Source: Morchella semilibera (taxonomy: Eukaryota; Ascomycota; Pezizomycetes; Pezizales; Morchellaceae). Taken from it: a DNA stretch of 64,000 nt. Positions 33,776-44,607 of this stretch are shown piece by piece. Position 1 is the stretch's first letter. Each line of letters opens with the position of its first letter. The stretch is from assembly GCA_009192285.1 (NCBI GenBank), contig CM018604.1, positions 248,001 through 312,000 of the forward strand. Direction: 5' to 3'. The notes beneath the pieces were generated by a model, which was given only the letters and a program-made list of their open reading frames with translations, was not told the origin of the DNA and ran no database searches. Made by a program: the position numbers and the translations under genes.

Positions 33776-35587
33776 ATGTCCACCGAGAAGCCCTCACGCC
33801 TGACGCTGCTGCGCCTCGTGGCGCCCGCCGTCCCCTCGCTCCTGTACCGGTCGGCCGGGCACCTGCTGTCGCTCACGCCGCAGTCCGCGTACTGGGACCT
33901 GCGCACAACGCTGATTGTCGAGTTCCTGCGCTCGTATCTGGGGCGCGACGGCAACGGCGGGGCCAGCGTCGAGGAGCTGCAGGCGACGACGCTGCAGCCG
34001 ATGCCCGTCCCGCGGAATACGTGGAAGGTGGGTGTTGATGTTCCTGGCGGTTGTGGAGGCGGTGAGAATGATGCGCTCGAGGAGATGGTGAGGAGGGTGG
34101 TGGGGGAGCTGGGGGCCGTCGACGTCGGGAGTGTGATGCCGAGGGTGGGGGTTGGGGCGGCGACGGGGGAGTGGATTGGGAGTAGGAGTGTGGTGGAGGG
34201 GCAGGAGGGGGAGGGGGAGGGGCAGGGGAGTGAGGAGGGGAGGTATCGGTGTATGCTGGAGGAGGTGGAGGGCGGTGAGGAGAGCGGCGTGGTGATGTGG
34301 TTGCATGGAGGTGAGTTTTGATATTTGCATGCGGGTTTGGGGGCCAATGATTCTGATGCGGGTTTTTCTCTTTCTTTAGGCGCATATTGGTAATTTGATG
34401 AAAACTCCTGTGAGGTGAATTGGACTTCCTTTTTACTGACTTGATAGGCTTTGTGATCCTTCAACGCACCGTCCGATTGCCAGGAAGGTTGCAAAGTGCT
34501 TTAAAGGTAGTTAATATTCCCAATTATACACATATACAAGTCTGAGGACGGGACCAATTAATTTATTAAAAACTAACCTCACTTCAATCTACCTACAGGC
34601 CGAGTATTCCTACCGCGCTACCGTCTCGCGCCCCAAAACCCCTTCCCCGCCGCCCTCCTCGACGCCCTCGTCGCCTACCTGTACCTCCTGTACCCACCTC
34701 CAGGCGCGTACCACAAGCCTATCCCCGCCTCCAAGATCACACTCGCTGGCGACTCCGCCGGCGGCAACCTCTCCTTCTCACTCCTACAGCTACTCCTCCA
34801 CCTCCACCGCACCACCGAAGCCGAACCCACAGTGCTCTGGCAGGGCGCCCCTCGCGCCCTGCCGCTCCCCGCAGGCCTCGTGGCCGCAAGCCCCTGGGTC
34901 GACGTGAGCCGCTGCTTCGGCGAACGCTTCACCCACGCCGACGGCACGCCGGGCAGCGAGGAGGCCTGTAAACCCTTCGACTACCTGCCCACCCCGCGCG
35001 AGGAGCGCTCAAGACGCTACCGGCCGTCGCCGGCATGGCCATCCGATATCGGTAGATCTCACGTCAGTGCCCCACCCCTCCACAGCCCAGACATGTCCCG
35101 CTAACAGCAGCAACAACAGTTCTACACCCACGACACCCTCATCACACACCCGCTCGTCTCGCCCATCACGGCCGAAAGCTGGGCGCGCTCCCCGCCCGTG
35201 TGGATCAGCGTCGGCGACGAGTGTCTCCGCGACGCAAACATGTACTTTGCGCACCGCCTCGCACGGCTCGGCGCGCCGCTGCGCTTCACGCACTTTGTCG
35301 GCATGCCCCATGTGTTCCAGGGGACGGTGCCGCACCTGCCTGTCGCGCGGTGGTGCTTTGAGAGTATGGCGCGCTTTTTGGAGGGTGTGTTTGCGGGCGG
35401 CGAGGGGAAGGGTCGGGATAGGGTGGGTGCTTATAGGGTGCACCCCGTGTCGCTGGTGGAGGAGGTGCTGGATTTGGGGGCGGGGGCGGGCGCGGGGGTC
35501 GCGGCGTTGGATGATGCGGTTGTGAGACGCATGATGGAGAGGGAGGTGGAGGAGTGGCGGAGGGGGAGTCTCGGGGCGAAACTGTAG
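33776..35587 (+). CDS. HSL-type alpha/beta hydrolase (esterase/lipase)
   Basis: Five exons (33776-34310, 34380-34389, 34448-34506, 34599-35062, 35120-35587) join in phase to give 511 residues. Exon 2 is a 10-bp microexon that completes the oxyanion-hole motif HGGAYW. The nucleophile elbow is GDSAGGN, the acid is in WISVGDECLRD and the histidine in GMPHVFQG, the order expected for the hormone-sensitive-lipase/arylesterase fold. The N-terminal 170 residues are a cap-like extension with a low-complexity Gly/Glu-rich stretch. Substrates are probably short-to-medium acyl esters; this is inference. The first ATG after an in-frame stop-free C-rich leader is at 33776. The final intron has two in-phase acceptors (after 35107 and after 35119), so a four-residue Gln-rich insertion may be spliced alternatively. 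The gene is GC-rich throughout. Confidence 0.82.
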
Positions 35588-35588
35588 C

Positions 35589-35627
35589 TTTCCTTTTCCT
35601 TTTCCTTTTTCTTTTCCTTTTTCCTTT
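35589..35627. repeat. (CCTTTT)n pyrimidine repeat
   Basis: Six to seven imperfect CCTTTT units begin immediately after the esterase stop codon, in the 3' UTR. Confidence 0.85.
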
Positions 35628-36503
35628 TAGTTGTAGATTTAGGTAGATATATATATGCCAGCTACCATCAGGATTATAGTAATAGACTTCCACACTACAC
35701 TACTGTATCCCATCCCGTCCCATAGCTAGTCCGCAAATATAGCCATGACCCTATAACTAACACAGCAAGCAACCAAGCCCGCACCGGGGGGGGGGGGGGG
35801 GTGAACAGATCTGTTTGTAAATCTACTTTCTTTCTGGGGTGTAGGTTGCATCACGACATCTCACTCGTCGCCGGTCCATAATTATTTATTTATTAATAAT
35901 ACATACTCCATACGAGCATACAGTATGCAGCTATGACAACGACCCCTTAAGGAATAATCACCCTGTAAGGGTATGATATGTGTTTACGGTCCGTGGTGTG
36001 TGTGGGTGCATCGAGGGTGGTGGTGGTGTGGATGGGGCGGGGTGGGTGGGTGGTTCATGGCGTGTCACTCGTTTGGGGTGTGTGCATGTGCTATATACCA
36101 TACCTACATGTACGTACTTTACAGCGGTGGTGATGACCTAACCAGAATTTTTGCCTGCAAACGCGCATTCTGCCGTGTTCGAAAAGCCATTATTATATGG
36201 GGTACGTCTATTCATGAATTGTAGCCCACAGATATATAACCATCGCTCTTGCGCGTACCTAATAATTGATGGGTATGGCCGCAGGAGAAAAGATATATTC
36301 GCGGCTAGCTACCTCTGACTGTGGTCTCGGTTAGAGGGGGGTTGGAGAGGGCCCCTCATGGTTTGGCCTGGGGTCTCTTTGAGCGCGGATGTACATGTCT
36401 GCCTACTTAGCCAGTAGAATTGCCGTCAAAATCGGAGGGGAGGTAGCAGGGGGTGCTATGAAGGTAGTAAGCTTGAACTGCAATGAAATCTTGGTGGCTA
36501 TAT
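35628..36503. other. Intergenic interval
   Basis: No gene. A G15-like run lies near 35787-35801, with one TACATGTA at 36105. Confidence 0.45.
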
Positions 36504-36658
36504 ATCTTTAAATGACAGAAAATGAACTGTCCAAGGAACAACGAGGGCCATTGAAAACCTGTAAATCTCTGGCTAAACATAATAACAAATGTAAAAGATC
36601 CACCATGTAAGCATATCCGTGCGCTGCCACGGCGCACTCTCCACTAGAATCCCACGTC

Positions 36659-38658
36659 TCAGTCAAGCTTCTGCCCTGTCGGATATAGGGAGAATGTGGG
36701 CCTTTTCGGAGGGTTTCCCATCAGTCCTCTCTCTAGATCCTCCTGTGCGTCGTCGACCCTACTTGTACCCTTCGGTCGCTTCCAGAGACCCATGGCCCTG
36801 AGACCTATGGCTAGCGCTCGCTTTATTTTGCCCCTAAATGCCAATGCCATGGCTAGGACTATAATTATCACAGATGCCGGGCCCGAAACTGCCCAGAAGG
36901 CATTGGCATCACTGATACTAGCACTCGTAGCGTTCATTCCGTAATACTAGTAGTGCGGATTACGCGCGTTAGTAAAGAATTCGATATTCAAAAAAAGAAA
37001 AAATAAACAAACAAAACAGGTAGAATCAAGGAGCGGCTATACTGAAGTGAAGAACGAAAGTGGGAGGAAAACAGTGGTGATAATGGTAAACACTAAAACT
37101 GATTTGCCTTGCTCCTCTGCCTTTTCGGCCATACGGACTTGTATGACAGTTTCCTTTGCTGTCTGTGTTGCGGTTTTTACTTGTTGCTTGGCGTTCTCGG
37201 TGCTCAGTAGCTGGAATAACTACGCTCTGGATTAGTGATACATTCGCCTTGACTCCTAGACCAGGCTCCTGATTCTGTCTTACCAAGTTTTGTGCCTGCT
37301 TCACATCCTCTTGGTACCCCTTGAATATCCCAGCAGCTGCCTCCAACCCGCCCGTAAGCTGCATATAAAGTGCTCTGGCCCTCCATATGCCATTCATTAT
37401 TCGAAGCCTTCTACCTGTACCACGCATTATTGCAAATCTCCCATCTATCTCAGCGAGTGCATCAAGTTGACTATTTGTTATCTCAATGATAATTGCTAGC
37501 TCGGAGAGAAGGGAGTTGCAATCTTGTATCAAGCTTTTGTCTTCAATAGGATTACTCGAAACACGGAAGTTCTAAGGATGTAAATATTAGCATTCAGACC
37601 CAAGGGTTGACTATCTGGGGGAAGATTTCAACCCACAATGTCTGCTGCTGCATCCCGGAAGATATTAATGATTTCGTGCTGCTCTTTTAAGGCCAGACTT
37701 TCTAAGAGAAGTAAAAATTCGTGGACTGCGTGACGTGGTCGTGTTCTACTGGGAATTCCCTATAATAGTTGCCGTAAGCTATGTAAGTGAATCCGAATGA
37801 TTGATAAGAGAATGGACCCAAGAAACTCCCTTGCCGGTTCCTCTAGCCCTATATCTAATTTTTGACTGTGACTATATGTGCCTACCACTCTAGTCTCTAG
37901 TACCTCATGGGGTTCTATGAGCTCTTGGAAAGTGATAAGAATCCCTGAAGCTATTTAAGATTAACCTAATTTCAATCTCATACATAAAAGTGTGACTAAC
38001 TGGTCGGCCCCTCATCATCCACGATAAACATAGACCACATTTGGTCAACGCAAATATATCTATCCTGATCAGCGGAATTACCAAATGTGGTATCGACTCT
38101 TCTGATTCTTTGGCGGTCATCTAGATGCTCCGTTCTCCTCCGGGGATGCCGGTATTCAAATAATGATCTCGACGAGTATACTGTATACACAGGCGCGCCC
38201 AGTGTTTTTATTGGATGAGCGATATCCTGTTGCTTTGAGTGGTTCTGGTGTGTGACGGATGAATCTTTCTGCTAGCTTCTGGTCTCGGAATTTCTGGCCG
38301 GGTTTTATACTTATGATTGGAATTGAAGCAACAAAACTGGCACCCGGACTAAATTCTACGTGAGGCTTTATGAAGTCGTTATAGAAACCTATGTCCGGTT
38401 TTTGACGATGGAGCTTGTTCCAGCCACTAATTTTGAAAAATTCATCGACTTGCTTGAATCAGGAGTAATTTAGTTATCGTGCATTGTGGAAGTTAATATA
38501 TTGGACTGGGTGGGGCTTGCCGGGGGTTTACTAACAAGGAACCAGCTATATTTGGTGGCTGGGAATAACCTAAGCCAGTGCAATGATCAATTAAGAGTTT
38601 ATTCTTCTAAAATCTAGGAGCAGCTCACATGTGTCGATAGAGCTCGCGGTCGGGGCCT

Positions 38659-38691
<33 letters not shown>

Positions 38692-39165
38692 AGCTCGTAG
38701 CGCACTATTTCCCTATATACGTCGGGATGCCAATGGGCCAGAGGAATTAGTTCCGCCCCCGTACCGATTTCCGCCTGCGTATCGCGACCCTTGTATCTTC
38801 TGATCAAGCCAACCTCATATCTCTTGTCGAGAGGGTAATGTGTTGCTATGATTCCCTGAACAGCAGGCGGTATTCTGTAGCGTTCCTCAGTCTCAGAAAG
38901 AGTATCGGACCAGTTAATTCCGGTATCTCTAGAACGCATTTCTGCCTCCGTTCCATAACTTCCACCCGCTATAACCTCCGATAAAGTAGGCCAGGCTTTA
39001 ATTTATAAACTTAAATTAGCAGCTTCCTCAAGCAACCGCACATGGGTGTGTGGCTTCCGTACTGCTCGGATCCGGAGGAGGATCGCCCAACGGTCCCGGT
39101 ACGGCATCTATTCTTTCTTCCTCGGGAGTACTATTTGCTCGATTTTTCTTATACCACCTTTTCAT
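36659..39165 (-). pseudogene. CorA-like membrane protein, copy A, probably decayed
   Basis: By comparison with copy B the exons include about 39165-39050, 38995-38629, 38569-38536, 38452-38001, several between 37960 and 37050, and 36946-36659. The C-terminal part has the CorA layout: a helical stretch ending in KAEEQGKSVLVFTIITT, a first membrane helix (VFLPLSFFTS), then across an intron YYGMN, the family's GMN motif, and a second helix (VIIIVLAMALAF). CorA proteins are divalent-cation channels, but many fungal relatives have unrelated N-termini and unknown roles. Two lesions suggest decay. The start codon of copy B corresponds to ACT here, leaving only an internal ATG at 39165. An 80-bp deletion relative to copy B near 38200-38220 shifts the frame inside exon 4. 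An expanded run of eight Asp codons lies near 38660-38685. Exotic splicing could rescue it. Confidence 0.55.
38659..38685 (-). repeat. GAC/GAT-type triplet run encoding polyaspartate
   Basis: On the plus strand this reads as consecutive (TCG) triplets; on the coding strand it encodes eight consecutive Asp. Copy B has no such run at the equivalent place, so the expansion is specific to copy A. Confidence 0.85.
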
Positions 39166-39423
39166 CACTAGGCTCGGTTGGGATTTAGTGAAGCGTGTTT
39201 GGGAGTGTCGTCTCTAGTCGTCGAATTAGTATTTTGGTGTTGAGGCTATCCGAATCTGTAGCCTCGCGTAGTAGTGTGGTATAAGGCTGGGGGGATTACC
39301 TCGTGTGTGTGTGGTCCCAGGCGGGAGCGAATCATAGGGTAGAGCACCTACATACATGTATCCTCTTGCCTACGCTACCTGAGGACTACGGGGGGCCTAA
39401 AGTAGGCTTGGAATGAATTAAAC

Positions 39424-40036
39424 TCATGAAGCTTCCCTGACCAGATAAATATTGACATTCTGCATGGGCGTGTTTTCTATAAACGCCCAGCACATGACTA
39501 CCAGGATGATCATCGCTGATGATGGCTCCGCAGTCTTCCAAAAGTAGCTTTGGTTCCATTCCATGTCCCGAATATCGACCGTATTCATCCCAAAGTACTG
39601 TGAGGAAGTGGTTAGTTGAGCCTCATTCTGGTTGGTCGGGGCGGGGATGGAGGAAGATAGTGGTTATGATAGTAAAAACCAGGAATGAACTGTGTTGAAT
39701 CGCCGTTTCCTCAGCTGCCCCTTCTGCAGTGAGTTTTCGCTGCTTCGCCATCTCCGCTTGCTGCTTCGCCGCCTCGGTATTGAAAGCTGGAAGAGCTATA
39801 TCAAAGTTTCGTGATCAGTAAGGAGGTCCATATTGACATCACTGTTGTGCGAGGTGGGATCGATTGGGGGTTCCTACCAGATTCTTGGCTTGCTTCGCTT
39901 CTGCACCGATGTCTTCGAAGGCTGCTACTACAACCTCAGGCCGGTTCATCAATAGCTTATACATTGCTGTTGCAGCTGCGAGTTCTTCTGGGCGAAGGGT
40001 GTTATCCAATGTAGCTTCTTTAAGTAGTAGTAAGAC
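39424..40036 (-). pseudogene. CorA-like fragment, copy C, 5' truncated
   Basis: A third, more diverged member lies between copies A and B. From 5' to 3' on the minus strand it keeps a helical part (MYKLLMNRPEVVVAAFEDI, like the KGYQEDGKQAQNLV region of B). A coiled segment (EAAKQQAEMAKQRKL) and the first membrane helix start (SFLVFTIITTIFL) follow, then the last exon with YFGMN and a second helix (SSAMIILVVMCWAF), ending at 39424. The first helix is broken: after TTIFL the frame runs into unrelated HPRPDQPE and a stop instead of PLSFFTS. No N-terminal exons are present; the 5' side ends at the MITE at 40039. Confidence 0.6.
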
Positions 40037-40038
40037 TA

Positions 40039-40125
40039 CTCGCCAAATTTTTAAGTCTGTCCCTTTTTGTACTGGGTGTTGCGGTTGCAACGCAACCAAA
40101 TGGACAGACTTAAAATTTTAGCGAG
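40039..40125. mobile_element. TA-flanked MITE, Tc1/mariner-like, 87 bp
   Basis: The ends 40039-40062 and 40102-40125 form a 24-bp terminal inverted repeat (CTCGC at the tips, TTTTAAGTCTGTCC inside) with two mismatches. The element is flanked by TA on both sides (40037-40038 and 40126-40127), the target duplication of Tc1/mariner/pogo elements. The 39-bp centre contains a second small hairpin (GGTTGC AAC GCAACC). No transposase is encoded. Confidence 0.75.
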
Positions 40126-40348
40126 TACATAGGGCTAATATATAAAAGTCACTTGGTATATAAAAGGGTGCGGGTGGTTCAGTAGCTAAAGCCAAATCGG
40201 TTATCGTTGAATGACAGAAAATAAACTCTTGAAGGTTAAAATCTGAAAATCTTTGTTTAAACTTAATAACAAATGAGATGATATGTAAAGGATCGACAAT
40301 TAACTACATCTAAGTACCCACCCTCCACTAAAACCCCTAGAATTCCAC

Positions 40349-42966
40349 TTAGTCAACCTTCTGCCCTCTTGGATAAAGGAAGAATGTGGGCGTTTTTGAA
40401 GGTCTTTTTATTAACCCTTTCTCGGGGTCACCCTGTTCGACTCCGTCTGTGCCCTCCGATCGCTTCCCAAAACCCAGAGCTCGCTTTATTTTGCTTCTAA
40501 ATGCCAATGCCATGGCCAAGACTATAATCATCACAGATGCCGGGCCCGATATTCTCCAGAAGGCATTGGCATCACTGATGCCAGCACTCGTAGCGTCCAT
40601 GCCGTAATACTAGCAGCGCAGATTAGGTGCGTTAGTAGAGAACTCGGTATTGGAAAAATCGGCAAGTCCTAGAATGAAAGGGTGGCCCTACTGATGTGAA
40701 AAACGAAAGTGGGAGGAAAACAGTGGTGATAATGGTAAACACCAAAACCGATTTGCTTTGCTCCTCCGCCTTCTCGGCCATACGGACTTGTATTACAGTT
40801 TCCTTTGCTGTCTGTTCTGCGGTTTCTACTTGCTTTGTTGACACCATAGCTTGTTGCTTGGCGTTCTCAGTGTTTAGTAGCTGGAATAACTACACCCCAG
40901 AGTCTGGATTAGCGATAGATTCGTCTTGGCCCCTAGACCATATTCTGGGTCATGTCTTACCAGGTTTTGTGCCTGCTTCCCATCCTCTTGGTACCCCTTA
41001 AATATCCCAGCGACTACTTTCAACCTGTCGGTAAGCTGCATATAAAATTTTGTCGCAGCTACGAATTCGTCCTTCCTTATAACATTCTCATCAATCAATA
41101 TGTTACTTATCCCAGCGAGTACATCGAGTTGACTATTTGTTATCTCAATGATAATTGATAGCTCAGCGAGAAGGAAGTTGCAGTCTTGTATCAAGCTTTC
41201 GTCTCCAACAGGATTACTCGAAACACGGAAGATCTAATGAGGGAGTAAATATTTAGCAAGGATTGGCTGTCTGGAGAAAGCTTTGAACCCACAATGTCTG
41301 CTGCTGCATCCCGGAAGATATTAATGATTTCGTACTGTGTTTTTAAGGCCAAACCTCCGAAGAAAAGCAGGCATTCATGGACTGGGCCGCACGGCGGTAT
41401 TTCAAGTCTTCTCTACAATGGTTTCCGCAAGCCATGTAAGTGAATCCGCATGTAGAACCAAGATATTCCCTTACCGATTCTTCTAAGTCGTAATTATTAC
41501 TATACGCTCTCTCTAGTACTTTTTGGGGTTCGATCAGCTCTTGGAAGGTGACAAGAGTTTCTGTAGCCATGTAAGATTAAACCCAATTTAAATCTAGTAC
41601 ATAAAAGTGTGGCTAATTCATACCAGTTTTCGGGATAATGACAGACCACATTTGGTCAACGCAAATATATCTATCCCAGTCGGCGGAATTACCAAATCTA
41701 GTATCGGCTTTTCTGATTGTTTTGGCGGTCATCTAAATGCTCCGTTCTCCTCCGTGGATGCCTATATTCAAATAATGACCTCGACGAGTATACTGTAGGC
41801 GCACCAGTTATATTTTTCACAAACATGTCATCGTCTAATGCGTTAGTCCAACGGTAAATAGGCCTTTTATATTCCTTTTGTCCATTTGCGTTTATGAATT
41901 GATGAAATGACTGATATCCTGGTGCCCTAAGTGGTGCCGGTGTGTAACGGATGAATCTTTCTGCTGATTTCTGGTTTCGAAATTTCTGGCCTGGTTTTAT
42001 GCTTATGATTGGAAGTGAAACAAACACGTGAGTGGGCTTTCCGACACGTGGACTGCATTCTATGTGAGGCTTTAGAAAGTCGTTATAGAAACCTATATCC
42101 GGTTTTTGGCGATAGAGCTCGTTATAGCCACTGGTTTGTTCGCAAAATTCATCGAGTTTCTTTAACCAAAAGTAGTTTAGTTATTGTGCATTGTGGAAGA
42201 TTATATATTGGGCCGGGCAGGGTTTGCCGGGGGGTTTGCCGGGGGTTTACTAACAAGAAGCCAGTCATATTTGGTGATTGGGAATAACCTAAGCCAGTGC
42301 AATGATCAGCCAGGAGCCCACCCTTCAAAAGATCTAGGAACAACTCACATGTGTCGATAGAGCTCGCCGTCCTCGTCCGGGAGACTTGCGGGAGGTGGAA
42401 CCAAACTACTGTTTATTTTTCCGCCTGTAAACTTGTATTTTTGTATTATAGGAATGTCGCCATCTTTGTCGCCAAGCCAATGAACCAGAGGAAATATTTC
42501 GTTATCTGGGCTCTTCCTCGTGTCCGGTGGATGTCGTTTAATCAAGCCAACCTCGTATTTCTTGTTGAGAGGGTAATGCGTTCTTATGATTTCCTGAACA
42601 ACAGGCAGTATTTTGTAGCATTCCTCAGTCTCAGAAAGAGTATCGGACCAGTCAATCCCGGTATTTTTAGAACGCATTTCTGCCTCCGTTCCATATCTTC
42701 CATCTGCTATCACCTCCGATAAAGTAGGCCAGGCTTTATAAGCTTGAAATTAGCAGCTTCCTCAAGTAACCGCACATGGATAATGTGGCTTCCATACTGC
42801 TCCACGAAGGATCGTCCAACGCCTCCAATGCAGCATCTATTCCTTCAACACGGGCCTTTTCTTCCGCAGAGATATTTGCCCCATTTTTATTATACCGCCT
42901 TTTCATCACCAGGCCCAAAATGAAAGTCCCGCTCGGGCCGGGACCTTTCGACGTAGAGTTGGACAT
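40349..42966 (-). pseudogene. CorA-like membrane protein, copy B, frame broken in this sequence
   Basis: Copy B keeps an ATG (42966, MSNSTSKGPGPSG) with a TATATAA about 125 bp upstream. Exons recognised include 42966-42777 or so, 42733-42349, 42289-42256, 42159-41624, several from 41560 to 40880, about 40860-40690, and the last ending at 40349. The C-terminus has KAEEQSKSVLVFTIITT, VFLPLSFFTS, then YYGMD and a second helix (VMIIVLAMALAF). The Asn of the CorA GMN motif is Asp here. A single extra base near 41717-41723 relative to copy A shifts exon 4 into a stop, and a one-base difference near the end of exon 1 changes splice phase. Both may be real mutations or sequencing errors; if errors, this copy would be intact. 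The N-terminal 500 residues match no family I can name. Confidence 0.5.
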
Positions 42967-43088
42967 GTCGTCTCTAGGTATAGGGGTATAGGGCGTCGTG
43001 GAATAAGTATCTTTGCATAAAAGAGCTGTTGTCTTTGAGGGTGTAATGCCGAGTCTAGCTGTGGCTTCACGTAGAGGGCCCCCGTGTG

Positions 43089-43095
43089 TATATAA
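43089..43095 (-). promoter_or_regulatory. Candidate TATA box of CorA-like copy B
   Basis: TATATAA lies about 125 bp upstream of the ATG at 42966. The equivalent site upstream of copy A is shortened to TATAA. Confidence 0.3.
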
Positions 43096-43385
43096 GGTTG
43101 GGGAGATTAAATCCAGGGCTTCCAAGATATCGTTATATAAGTATCCCCAGGCGGAAGCGCCTGAGCAACCCAGAGCACATACCTGCTACTTGCATGTACT
43201 TGCATGCGAGTTTAATTCCCGAGTGTGGCGTATAGTAAGCGCGCAAGATATGTAGGTGAGGATTGGGTAAAAGTCCTCAACATGCAGGGAACTGAGCTCA
43301 GGCTGCGGGACCCGGCGAATCATATCCCCTTGCCTACCCGAGGAGGCCTAAAAGTAGCCGCCGTGCCTAGGATGAAGTTTACCCC

Positions 43386-44482
43386 CATTTCTGCACAGCG
43401 CCCGGCGTGCATCGGACATCGCGTGTATCGAGTAGTAGTTAGTGTAATAAGCCTTTATCTTCTTTCTAAAATTAACGCCGAATTAGTTTATCCCACATTG
43501 GAATCCATATAGTACTGTAAAACTATGTTATTACAGGCAAAGGAAAAATATAAGTTCTAGTCGGATTCTCAAGGCTGTCTGAGTTTTTGTGATATACTCC
43601 ATTGATATAACGATAATATTTGCAAGTTTTATTGAGTTAGGTGTTTCTGTAGAGTAGTCTATTAAAAGTGTGATGTGAGGTGGTTTTCTAGAGATGAAAA
43701 ACCCCGGACAGGATTTGTGTGCAGGTGGCGGTGCAGTGGCCAAAGGCTTCGTGGCATAAAGAAAGCCACTCTGTCAATCCTAATTTCTTTTTGCAGCACC
43801 TAACACAAACTTTGGAGTTGCAAGGACCTACAACATACTAGTAGATAAATGTTGGTGTGCCAACGTACACACAGAGTAATTGTTTTCATGGCCGGTGATT
43901 AAATTAAACCTATGCATTTCAGGCATTACAATTATCATTAGCTGATAGATTTAAGCACATGTGCCTGTAGTTATGAGTAGGGTGCTTACGTAGGTATCCT
44001 ATGCAATGGTGAGGTTCTGATAACCTTAAGTTCGCGAGGTGGTCGTTTAAGGTGCAGATAGAGTAGGTACATGTGATAATTGTTGGGCCAGTGTGATAAA
44101 GTCACTCATTCCCGTCAGCTCCCCTCTTTAATCAGGTTGCGTCACCAAGATCCATCCTGTTCACACGTATGGAGCAGGAGGACCCTGTTCAGATGTTTGT
44201 AATTGGTGACTACATGTAGCCACCACAGCCCCTTGGCGGGCGCTTGCACCGCCCTCCCTCCCCATCACTCCCTCCATTTGCCCCTCTCAGCTTGTGAAGC
44301 TTATGAGCAGTTTGCTCTACTTTATGCAGGTCTGTGCCATCTTTCAAATTTTTTCTGGTTTTGCCCAGGTAAATATTTTCCACGTTGACGGGTGCATACG
44401 CAAGCCTCTTTGGCCACCCAAGCAAAAAGTTATGTGAGGATTTCCGGTAGGCGATCAGCACACACCATGTGCGTACGTGATT
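43386..44482. other. Intergenic interval
   Basis: No gene is supported between the duplicated segment and the spartin-like gene. Confidence 0.5.
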
Positions 44483-44490
44483 TATATATA
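44483..44490 (+). promoter_or_regulatory. Candidate TATA box of the spartin-like gene
   Basis: TATATATA lies about 120 bp upstream of the ATG at 44608. Confidence 0.4.
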
Positions 44491-44607
44491 GAGACCTCCT
44501 CGAAACAGGTCCTCTTTGTCCCCCTAATTCTCACTCATCGCAAAAAAAAAAAAATTTTTTTACCCTCTCCTCATTACGGTAGTCTTCTTTTATCTCGAAA
44601 ATCAGAA

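Larger units (their letters stand above)
36504..39420. repeat. Tandem segmental duplication, copy A
   Basis: This 2.9-kb segment aligns by eye with 40208-43385 over exons, introns and both flanks, with the same order of landmarks. Shared stretches include AATGACAGAAAATGAAC-like sequence downstream of the gene and CTAGAGACGACA at the start-codon region. Identity is high in exons and visibly lower in introns. Confidence 0.8.
40208..43385. repeat. Tandem segmental duplication, copy B
   Basis: Counterpart of 36504-39420. It includes the gene, its downstream flank and at least 400 bp upstream of the start. Upstream similarity fades around 43385, where both copies share an AGGCCTAAA-containing stretch. 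Confidence 0.8.

Noticed and set aside
33745-34494. A 249-codon minus-strand frame rich in Ser/Pro
   Set aside because: It is the antisense of the GC-rich first exon of the esterase, which has family motifs.
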